A stretch of DNA of 64,000 nucleotides from Saccharina japonica (lineage: Eukaryota; Sar; Phaeophyceae; Laminariales; Laminariaceae), in contig MEHQ01002792.1 in assembly GCA_008828725.1 (NCBI GenBank), forward strand, positions 248,001-312,000, given 5' to 3'. The position numbers and the translations under genes are program-made. Numbering within the stretch: the first letter of the stretch is position 1; the number at the start of each line of letters is the position of its first letter. Shown piece by piece: positions 34,488-43,082 of the stretch. The notes below the pieces were generated by a model. It was given only the letters and a program-made list of their open reading frames with translations, did no database searches and was not told the origin of the DNA.

Positions 34488-36065
34488 TTAGCCCTCCCTG
34501 AATAGTCGTATCTGCAGACCACACGATGGTTAATGGTTAATACAAATTTCATCCTAAAAGAGAGTCGAAGATGCGGCTATTCAAAACCATAAAACGAGGC
34601 CAAATAATTCAGCACACCTCGTAGTGAGGCCTAAGCATCACAGGTCGGGTAATCGACAGAAGCGAACGCTGAGGGAGGGGTCATGACTAAAACGGGAACG
34701 GCAGGGGTCGAAACGAAGGCAAAGCAGACACAAAAAGCCCGAAACGAAAGTAAGGAAGTACCACGTTTAATGTAGAAGAAAGAGGGACTCAGGGTACAGC
34801 CGTGTGCGCGGGGGCTAATATGTCCAGGGGTCGTGAAGGACCCGAGGGAGATACGAGTGCGAGGCTGATCATCGAATCCTGGCGGAAACGATGGAAGCTA
34901 CATAGCAGGGAACACGAAGCACAGTCCAGAGAGGTATCGCAGTGATGACTACTCGCTATGGTTTAACATAAATCCGAAAGAATACAAGCATGATACAGAA
35001 GACGAATCCGAAAGAAAAACATGATGCATAAGGCGAAGGCGGCACGGCAAGACTACCGTGAAAATTCCTAGAACTATAACCGAGGGGCAGACAGGTCCTA
35101 AGAGGGGGGTGAACAGTGTGTCACTATGAAACGGCCAAGTATTCGGGGATAAACGCTAGTAAACGCAGCGAGGTAAGCCGACCAGAGCCAATGCACTGAA
35201 AGATCGCCAGAAAATAAAATCGGATGTATAGATCTAAAGTCGACTAGTTCGACGTGGGCGAAATGTCTCCCTACCGTATAACTCGCACATAAGTCAGCTA
35301 TGGTAGCTTCATCGGGGCGGAACCGGTCGCGGTAAGAAACGCGTTGATAGGTGTTTGAAATGCGAAGACACAATAGAGGAAACAATAACAAAGATACCAC
35401 AACAATTGAAGTCCATTGCGGTCCACTTACAGTGGAACGGACGCACCAACCGTGGGTACGGTAATTTGGTGGTTTGGTGGCCTGGATAGGGGGCCAAGGA
35501 AACGGAGATGTTACGAGGGTAGTGGAGGGAAAAAACACAAAAACAAAAATCCAGAAAACCGGTGTCGCCATGGTCCAGAGATCTTATGAAGATGGAGACC
35601 TGCGAGACCGGAAATGGGATAGAACAGATAATCCAAAACTGGTAACTCAGATAATAACTCAATGACGACCGGATTGTAACAACCAGTACAAGGTCACCAC
35701 GGTTCGGTGCCCTCGAGCCAAAGTAGGCGGGCAGTGGGGATGGTGAAGGATTCCAAAGTAGAAACCCAGCACACTAGAAACGCTATGCAATCATGGTCCA
35801 TCTGCCGTCGCGTGTTGGGGCTGGTGAGGGTCGTGAAGGATGCTAAATCAGAAAGCAGGTGCTACCAAACACAACACAAAACGAGCCGAAATGCGGGGGT
35901 ATCGCTGGCGGAGCACGCCTACGTTTGAGATAACCCGGAAGAACTAACTACTGTCGCCAATTGAAGCCTATCCCAGAAGATTTATTGTACGCTACGTCTA
36001 AAAGAAGTATGCTATCCTACGGAAGTAAAACTATCCCGAATCAAGAACGCGAAGGTAACTCGAGG
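34488..36065 (-). other. 3' internal non-coding region of element 1
   Basis: About 1.6 kb between the LTR and the end of pol aligns along its length with 53364-55272 of element 2. Well-kept blocks include CACCTCGTAGTGAGGCCTAA, CGAAATGT with CTACCGTATAACWCGCACATAAGTCAG, and GGACGCACCAACCGTG. Minus-strand open frames (35098-35571 and 35309-35662) are interrupted or frame-shifted in element 2. I see no envelope-like protein. Its purine-rich end next to the LTR (AGGGAGGG on the minus strand) may be the polypurine tract. Confidence 0.6.
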
Positions 36066-37063
36066 CTAACTAGATGGGAGGGCTGAAGCGATGGGGGTTC
36101 CACGGGGTGTGTCTGTGCTCCGAAGTACCCCACGGTCTATGATTCCAGTCCCATAGCGTTGTGAACACCACGTTCCAGAGATGGCGTTCCGGGCAGTACT
36201 GTAGCGGGCGGGCTGGAGGTCGATCTTGATGGGGCCGGGGTCGTCCAGGAAACGGATGATGAAGGAACCGTCCGGGGAGCAGTCTGGAGAACTGTCCGAA
36301 GAGGTGTCCAAGGGCGCGCGGTGGGAAATTTTGCCAAGCCACCGTGTGCCCTAGAGGAGAGAGTGGTTGAACTGACGTGGCGGAGCCAGAGGTCGCGGGA
36401 GACCAGGGAGTAGCCAGGGGCGAGAAATATTCGGCCTTGCGACCGTGAGAGTTCCCGGTGTGCGGCGCCTATGCGCATTTGTCGGTAAAGGCGGTTGGCT
36501 TGTCGGTGCTGTGACGGAGTTCCTGACCAGTAAGTAAGGATGTGGTGCCTGAAATGTTGGAGGTTGAGATCCCGTTCCCAAGAGGTTCTGAGATTTCCGG
36601 CCCAGTGGATCTCGTACAAGACGGCGATAACCCCGCCGCGACCGCGTACGAGTTGATGGCCGGTGATCCGCTCGACGTCGAGGCGCTCCGGTGGCGGTGT
36701 GACGTCGTCGACCGTGACGTAGTACGGCGGAGACTTAGCCGTGGAGGCGGTGAGTACGTATGTGGTGAGGTCTGCAGGCAGGTACTTGAGGAGGCCGGTG
36801 GTGTCGTCGGGGCTCCGGCAAGGCTTGCATAGTTTTACGGAGACGCGGGGATTGAAGTCCCGTCCAGGAAGGTCGGAAGGTAGGTCAAGGACGAGTAGCT
36901 TGTCGTGGAGGGGGCGGTCGTCGGGGGTGTCCAAGGCGGGCGCCGGGCCCACGGCGAGGATCTTAAAGGGCCCGTTCCAGTTGAGGACGAGCTTCGTCTT
37001 CAGCGCGGTTGCGTCGGTATTCGTTTTGGCGCCCTGGTGGATGGTGGAGGCGGAGTTGTAGAC
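36066..37063 (-). pseudogene. pol: Element 1 pol C-terminus: integrase tail, chromodomain, Tudor-like
   Basis: The frame 36137-36952 covers the region after the integrase core. It includes the chromodomain-like segment (ERLDVERITGHQL ... LYEIHWAG ... SWERDLNLQHF), which in chromoviruses is thought to guide integration to modified histones. The Tudor-like end present in element 2 is damaged here. A 28-bp deletion near 36351 removes the VWYKARDG segment and shifts the frame. The last residues (TDTPRGTPIAS) reappear in another frame ending at 36066. At the left edge of the integrase block the frame is also interrupted near 37062, where element 2 is continuous. Confidence 0.8.
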
Positions 37064-38212
37064 TCAGGTCCAGCCGCCTACGGTGGAAGGAGGGGAGGCT
37101 GAGAGGGCGGCCATGATGGGGGCGTTCCGGCGCTGCAGGCGTGAGGTGGTGATGTGGTAGAGTTCGCGGACGAGGGAGTAGGCGCGCTGTTGTCGTTCGG
37201 TGGCGAGGTTGATGCAGGTGAGGTGGTCGCGCTCCAGGCTCTGGTGACCGCCGACGTTGTCGGGTTCGAAGACGGAGAGCGGGAGGCGAGGGAGGCGGCC
37301 AATGTGGACTTCGTTGGGCGCAAACCCGGTGGCGGCGTTCACGGAGTTGTTGTAGGCCGAAGAGATGTGCGGCAGCAGTAAGTCCCAGTCGGTTTGGTTG
37401 TCGTTACCGACCATGGAGAGCATCTGGGCCAGAACGTAGTTGACGCGCTCGACGCCGCCGTTAGTGCAGGGGTGGTAGGCGCTGGTGTTGACCTTGTTGA
37501 CCTTGTTGACGCCAAGGCGGTCGTAGACGGCGCTGGCGAGCTTCGATGTAAAGTGTAGGCCGTTGTCCGAGAGGAGTGTCACTGGACACCCCCAAAGGGT
37601 GGTGTATTTGTCGAGGAAGATGTCGGCGGGGCCGGCGGCCGTGACCTGAGCTGCGGAGACAGTGAACATGTCGGCGTGGCGGGTGAAACGGTCGGTGAAG
37701 AGTAGAATGTGGACGTTTCTGCGTGGGGTGAGGGGCAATGGGCCGGAGTAATCGACGCTGACGGTGATGCCAGGGCTGTTGGGTAAAGGGAGGGAGAGGA
37801 TGGGCCCCCGGATAGTTTGGCGGGATGTCTTGCGAGCCTGGCCCATGAGGCAGCGACGTATCCACCAGCGGGCGGGAACGTGCATTCCGACCCACCAGAA
37901 GAAACGTGCCATCATGCGGACAGTTCGTGCAACTCCCAGGTGTAGGGAAGTAGTGGCGTGGCATGTCTGTAGCACCCAGGGGCGGATCAGCAACGGAACG
38001 TAGATTCGTGGGGTGGCTGGAGGGGGGTTGGGCGGTCGTTGTACCAGGAGGGCGGTGTCGTCGTCGGTGCGGTGCGGTGGATTGTACTTTTGGCGGCAAA
38101 GGCTAGAACGTCGGAGAGTTGTGGACGCCGAGCCGAGGGGATGAAGTCCAGAAGGTCTGGTGGTGGTGGTGAAGGGGATCCCAGCGATAGAAAACGGATG
38201 ACGGCAGAGCAT
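37064..38212 (-). pseudogene. pol: Element 1 integrase core
   Basis: This stretch encodes the zinc-binding HHCC region and the D,D,E core of a Ty3/gypsy integrase, which inserts the element cDNA into the genome. The two histidines (CHATTSLHLG) are present. The second cysteine of the CxxC pair is replaced: CLMG here against CLMC in element 2. The catalytic segments SVDYSGPL, SDNGLHFTS and GGVERVN are recognisable. A 9-bp tandem duplication gives VNKVNK where element 2 has a single VNK. The broken zinc site suggests this copy would not function even if read through. Confidence 0.9.
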
Positions 38213-39242
38213 AGGGGCTTAGCACGTTGTTCTTGTGCCCAGTCACTGAAGGTGCGGGGCTCGATGCGGGCGAGTAGGTGTGGGTCATCGTCGGGTGTGA
38301 CATCCGGCTCCGAGAGCGGAACCGGCGACGATGGGGTCGGCAGGGAAGGGTTGGTCGAAGGCGCCGGCTGTGTTCGGGTAGGTGTCGGAGGCGTCGGTGG
38401 CGCAGGTTGCTTGGGGGCTATGGCTGAAGGCGGTGTCGGTTGGAGGGGCCTCGGCCGGGTCGTGTTTGGGGGCGCTGTCGTGCGACGCGTAAGTGTCGGT
38501 GTGTTGGAAGCGGTTGGTCGGCGGCCGAAACCATAGTCGATGGCGGCTCGGGGGGTTCCTGTGGCGGCGGCGGAGCGATGCTGTGTCCGAGAAGAGATGA
38601 GGTCCGGAGGAGCGGGGATCGTGGCGCCAATGGTGGACGGCGGGGAGACGACGGGCGGCCTGGAAGCCGAGCCCCTGAGGAGCGCCAGTGTCCACGGCGG
38701 CTTTCTCGGGCCACGAAGGCGGCCCGTCGACAGTGTGATGGGCCGAGACAGGACCGACGAAGGTGTTGGGGAGCGGTGGAGAGCCGGGGCGCTCCAGTCG
38801 TGGTCCCAGGAGTCGGAAATCAGCGAAGTCGTCGGTGGCGAAGGGGAGGAGCTGGATGGTTGGGATAGGGCGGGAAGGGGGGGGTACGAGCCCACCCAAG
38901 CCGATGCCCGGCGTGGCTGGCCCACCCAGCGTGAAACCGCAGGGGCGTATGAGGTAGATGCCGACGGTGTCAGGGCCGGTAAGGCGACTGGGTCCGGTGC
39001 GCTCGGCTTCGGTGGCTGGTTGCGGAAGGCGAGAGGAAGTCGGCGTACCGTTGCTTGTGCCTTTACGGTACTTGAGAACGAAAGAGTACGCCGAGATGAA
39101 CTCAATCCATCGCCGGACGCGAGCGTTATGCTCGTCTACCTCGGCGATGATCTCGAGCGCCTTGTGGTCCGAGTAAATTAGGAAATGCGTGGACCAGAGG
39201 TGGCCGCGCAGCCTTTTTATCGCCCAAACGATGCTTCCGGCC
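38213..39242 (-). pseudogene. pol: Element 1 RNase H C-half and Pro-rich spacer
   Basis: The frame ending at 38285 carries the second half of RNase H (EAGSIVWAIKRL ... IYSDHKALE ... RRWIEF). A second frameshift then follows near 39040, where NGNADFLSRLP of element 2 becomes NGTPTSSRLP, which loses the last catalytic aspartate. The following ~280 codons are a Pro/Ser/Thr-rich spacer before the integrase zinc finger, spread over two frames (37987-39105 and the frame of 38285). The spacer is conserved in element 2. Confidence 0.8.
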
Positions 39243-41029
39243 TCAATCAAGATCGAGGGGCATCCACGAACGTTCGCAGTCGAGGGTCGCGCGGCTGATG
39301 TAGATGAGAGGACGGACGGAGCCGTCGGGCTGCTCTTGCTCCAGCGTGGCGCTGAAGCCGTCGAGACTGGCGTCGCAGTATAACAGTAAGGGGCGGGAGT
39401 TGTCGGCGACAGCATGCCAGTCTGGGTAGACCAGGATCGGTGGTTTGGTGAGGTCGCGAAGGATGTCGCGAACGGTGGTCTCCATGGCGGAGGTGAAGTC
39501 GAAGGCGGCGCCCTGTTTCAGCAAGGCGTTAATGGGGCGAAGGCGCCGCGAAAGGTTGGGGAGGAACTTGCCACAGTAGTTGATGCCTCCAAGCAGAAAG
39601 CGTACCTGCTTCTTGTTTTGCGGCATGGGCATCTTGGTGAGGGCGGCTACCTTGGCGGAGTTGGGGCTAAAGCCAACGGTGGTGATGGTGTGGCCCAGAA
39701 AATCGGCGGTGGTGGCGCCAATGTTTGCCTTGGCAGGGGAAAGTTCAAGGTTGTGCTTCCGCAGTCGCGCGAAAAGTGCTCGGATGTTGGCGGTGTGGTC
39801 GGAGGGGGTGGGGTCGAAGACGATGATGCCGTCGAGGTATGCGGCAACGCGTTCCAGGACTTTGATGACCTCGTTGATGACCTTCACGAACCAGCCGGGT
39901 GAGACACTGCTGCCTTGTGGCATAACAATCCATTCGAACAGCCGGTCGGGGGTGCAGAACGCTGTCAGGGGGATGGTGTCCTTGTCGATGGTGATGTGGT
40001 GGAAGGAGGAAACCAGGTCGAACAGAGAAAATATACGGCCTTTGCCCAAGGAGTCGAGGACCTCGTCGACGCGGGGGATGGGGAGCTGTCCGAGGGACCC
40101 GACGGCGTTCAGCTTCTTGTAGCTGATGGTTATCCGAACGCCGCCATCCTTCTTGGGGATAGCGACCATCGGGCTGGCATATGGCGACGTGAAATGTTGG
40201 ATTAGGCCGGCGGTCAGGTACTGGTCGAGGACGGCGTCCGCCTTTTTGGCGAGGATGGGGTTGATCCGGTATGGGCGGGAGGTAACCGGAGCGCTGTCCG
40301 GGGGCACGGAAATCTCGAAGGGTATGAGGGAACAGGAGCCGAAGTCGGTCTTGGAGGTGGAAAAGACGTCCTGGAACTCGCAGAGGACGTTTCCCAGGTC
40401 GTCGATTACCGATGGCGACCATCCAGAACCGTGAAGGTCGAACATGACGTCGCGTAGGTGCAAGGGCAGACGGTTCCAGAGGTGCAGGAAGCTGGGTCGT
40501 TGGTCGGTGTCGAGGAGTGCGAGCAGTTGTGGGCTCGGGGGTTTCGGCTCCGGTGGGGGGTCGGTCGGTGGTGGGTCCTCGTTGGCTACAGGGATGTTGT
40601 CGTGGAGGGCGTGTACGTTTGGGGTGTCGGGGTTCAAGGGAAGGTGCCGGAGGCTGGCTAAGGGCACTTGTACCAGCGGGGAAGTGGACGTGCCAAGGAG
40701 GTCACCTGGCTCGAGGTCGGTTGACCCTGAGAGGGGGATGGTCTGATACCCGTCGGAGACGAATATTCCGTATCGGAAAGGGGATCCTCGCGGGGGAGCA
40801 TGTTCACCATGTAATTCCCGGTGAACGTTGGGGCGCCTGACTGACGCACCAGGTTGACCTCGACGAGTGTTGGTGTCGACGACAGCGAGATGGTGTTGGG
40901 TCCGAAAAACCGGAGGTGGTAGACGTCGTCGGTAGAACGGTCGTCGAGAATGAAGGAAGATGACCCGTTGTGGTCGTGGTGGTAGACCAAGTTCGCCGCG
41001 GATGGGCTGGTGGGGCTGGTGGGAAAGCG
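39243..41029 (-). pseudogene. pol: Element 1 reverse transcriptase and RNase H N-half
   Basis: This is the polymerase that copies the element RNA into cDNA. Recognisable in order are the entry segment VLCEFQDVFS, RPYRINP, PMVAIPKKDGGVRIT, the motif A region FSLFDLVSSFH, PQGSSVSPGWF, the catalytic motif C, FLGHTI, LLGGINYCGKFLPNLS, and RNase H LYCDASLDGF. Motif C reads YLDG (39828-39839) against YLDD in element 2, a single base change at 39829 that removes a catalytic aspartate. A 1-bp deletion near 40767 relative to element 2 shifts the upstream linker. The frame ends at 39243, where 4 extra bases (a TCAA repeat) shift RNase H. Confidence 0.92.
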
Positions 41030-41296
41030 TGGTGTACGAGCGTTGCTCGAAGCGCATCCAGCTGTTTCGCCCGAGGAGGATGGGGTGCTGCATGGTTCCT
41101 GCAGGAACGATTCAGGCCCGCACTGCCAGTGCGGCCGTAGGGGTTGTGGTGGTGGAGTCCGAGTGCGTAAACTGTATGCTTAGGCGGATGGAGTCGGAGG
41201 TGGTGAGGGGAGCCGAAGTGCCGAATCCACCCCATGAACGAGGAGAGGCGTGTCGTATGCACGCGTCCGAGGCAGAACGGGAAGTCTTCAGTTGAT
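41030..41296 (-). pseudogene. pol: Protease C-terminal part, frame-shifted, element 1
   Basis: After the DTG-bearing frame ends at 41297, the protease continues in another frame. That frame contains GGFGTSAPLTTSD and ends with ILLGRNSWMRF, the ILG-type second signature of retroviral-like aspartic proteases. An in-frame TGA (GCC TGA ATC, about 41120) interrupts it, and another frame change follows before the RT linker. All three lesions also occur in element 2 at 59873-60139. Confidence 0.8.
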
Positions 41297-42934
41297 CTAC
41301 GCGGCAGCGGTAATGAACGACTGGGGCGAACCCGTGTCGAGCAGGGCCACTGGTCCACAGCGCTTGGTGGCGGTAGGTCCGCTGTGCACCTGGACCTTCG
41401 TCGTGAACGACGAGTCATCGACGGTGAGGATACCACCGATGAGGCAAGGGCCATGCTCACGTATCGGTCGTTGGGGGGCAGTCCGGCAGGTTGACGCTGC
41501 GGCGGAAGCTGCAGAAACCGAGGGAAATTGGCTCACGGGGCAGGGGTCAGCGGTGAAGGGTGGCAGGGGAAGGCCGAGCGGGGAAGTTGGCGTGGGTGCC
41601 GGGTGGGGAGTGTCGCTGGTCTCTTGGATGCCGTCGTGGGTGGGTAACACTCGGACGGAAGGGGTCGGGGCAGAAGGTGGCTCGGGAGGGGCGGGAAGGG
41701 TGGTGGTCTGTGATCCGAGGCCTGGGCTACTGAAGCAATAGGGGCCGAGGTGTTGGTGAAGGTCCATCAATATTCTGCCCATCATTTTTTGTCCGCGCCA
41801 ACGCGATGAGTCGCGAGCCAAGGGGTGGTCGGCTATGAAGCCGATGCCCCATACGTGGTCGTGTGGGCTGGCCTCGGCAAGGTGCTTGTTGCCTGTGGCC
41901 GCGAGCGCTCTTCGCAGGCCCGGGTTGCTCCGATACTTGTGCAAGTTGGCGGAGTAGACGATGTCGTGACGGTGTCGTTCCCAGCACGCCTGATCGAAAC
42001 TAGCAACGGTTCGACCAAGGGCTTTTTGTTTGGCGGGGTCGGTGATGGAGCGGATGCGATGCTTCGTTGCGGTGTCACCGAAGAGGGCGGTCTTCTTCGC
42101 CATCATTATCTGTTCGGCACAGTTGTATGTAAAACCGTCGTAGTCGATGTTGAACGGGTACCACTGCGAGAAGATGGACGAGGAAAGCCAGAAAAAATGG
42201 AAGTTGTCCCGGGATTCCATGGGTTCGGAATGTAATGGGAGGTGTGTAGAAGGGCTATAGCCCTGAAGCGGAATCGGGGATGGAGGCAGATCCGAATGAA
42301 CGGAACTGTCTGTGTTCCTCGAGTGTGCTGGGGGTTCGAACGGCGGGGCCGAGGAACCGGGAGGGTCCACGGTAGTGCGTGTTCGCGGGGCGGGGATACC
42401 CTGCGGGACCCTGTCTCCAAATACAGGGTGAGCAGGGTGAAAATCGCTAGAAGGCGCCATACCTGTTGTGGTCCGTGTCCTTGCGATGCCTGGGGTTGTT
42501 AAGGAGCACGGAACAGGGGGCTCAGGGCGGGTCCTGGTCGACGATGGGCGCGAATCGTTCGTCTTTACGACGGGGCTGTCCCTTGAGCTCAGGGGTAGCT
42601 GTGTTGTCAACACGGCAGTAGCTGCACGGATCCCATAATTTGCGGGTCCGAGTCTTCCGCTCGTCGTGCGCACGTCTTGTGACGAGCGCGGGTGGAGCCG
42701 CCGGGGCAGGGTCGTGGCCGTCTCTGGGTGCGATGGCCCGGTGGTTGAAGCAGTAGATTGTTGCTGTCGTCCGGAACCGCTGGTAGCCGTAGTCGTCGAA
42801 ACATCCTCCAGGTTAGCAATTCCTGTTGGATCCTTGGCGATTTTCGGCAAGCAGCGTTGCGCATCGTGTGAAGACGTCGAGGAGAGCATCCCGGTTGGGC
42901 TCGGCGTCTTGGTCTCCTCTCGCCCACACCTCAA
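41297..42934 (-). CDS. NADAR domain + N-terminal protease segment, element 1
   Basis: An open frame of 545 codons. The first codon is TTG and the frame is open further upstream, so the true start is unknown and it is probably reached from Gag by frameshifting or processing. Residues 1-240 are a Ser/Thr/Pro-rich linker. Residues about 244-396 (41747-42205) match the NADAR (YbiA/DUF1768) family: FFWLSSSIFSQWYP, DGFTYNCAEQIMMAKKT, DPAKQKALGR, HLAEASPHDHVWGIG and WRGQKMMGRILM. Characterised NADAR enzymes cleave N-glycosidic bonds in riboflavin intermediates or remove ADP-ribose, so an ADP-ribose-related or nucleotide-repair activity is a guess here. The usual asparagine in RGxN is K in this copy. 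After a Pro-rich linker the frame ends with LLDTGSPQSFI (DTG at 533-535), the aspartic protease active site, then stops at TAG 41297-41299. Confidence 0.92.
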   Translation of the reverse strand: MRCGREETKTPSPTGMLSSTSSHDAQRCLPKIAKDPTGIANLEDVSTTTATSGSGRQQQSTASTTGPSHPETATTLPRRLHPRSSQDVRTTSGRLGPANYGIRAATAVLTTQLPLSSRDSPVVKTNDSRPSSTRTRPEPPVPCSLTTPGIARTRTTTGMAPSSDFHPAHPVFGDRVPQGIPAPRTRTTVDPPGSSAPPFEPPAHSRNTDSSVHSDLPPSPIPLQGYSPSTHLPLHSEPMESRDNFHFFWLSSSIFSQWYPFNIDYDGFTYNCAEQIMMAKKTALFGDTATKHRIRSITDPAKQKALGRTVASFDQACWERHRHDIVYSANLHKYRSNPGLRRALAATGNKHLAEASPHDHVWGIGFIADHPLARDSSRWRGQKMMGRILMDLHQHLGPYCFSSPGLGSQTTTLPAPPEPPSAPTPSVRVLPTHDGIQETSDTPHPAPTPTSPLGLPLPPFTADPCPVSQFPSVSAASAAASTCRTAPQRPIREHGPCLIGGILTVDDSSFTTKVQVHSGPTATKRCGPVALLDTGSPQSFITAAA

Positions 42935-43082
42935 GGCAATCCCTTGGGGAAAAGGATCAGGGCTTGAGTGAGTGGGTGGGGTGGGGTTGGGTGGGTAGGG
43001 GGCGGTCTGGTGTAGGCCTGGCCTATCCGCATGTTTGCGGGAGGGGCAGGTGTGGTAGCGTTCGTCCCCGGGGTGTGTACCG

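Noticed and set aside
35098..35662. Possible envelope or accessory gene after pol in element 1
   Set aside because: Frames are not conserved in element 2, and no signal peptide followed by a coherent transmembrane protein is supported.
38039..39181. Plus-strand Gly/Arg-rich open frames opposite pol
   Set aside because: Antisense shadows of the GC-rich pol reading frame. The minus strand carries the recognisable domains.
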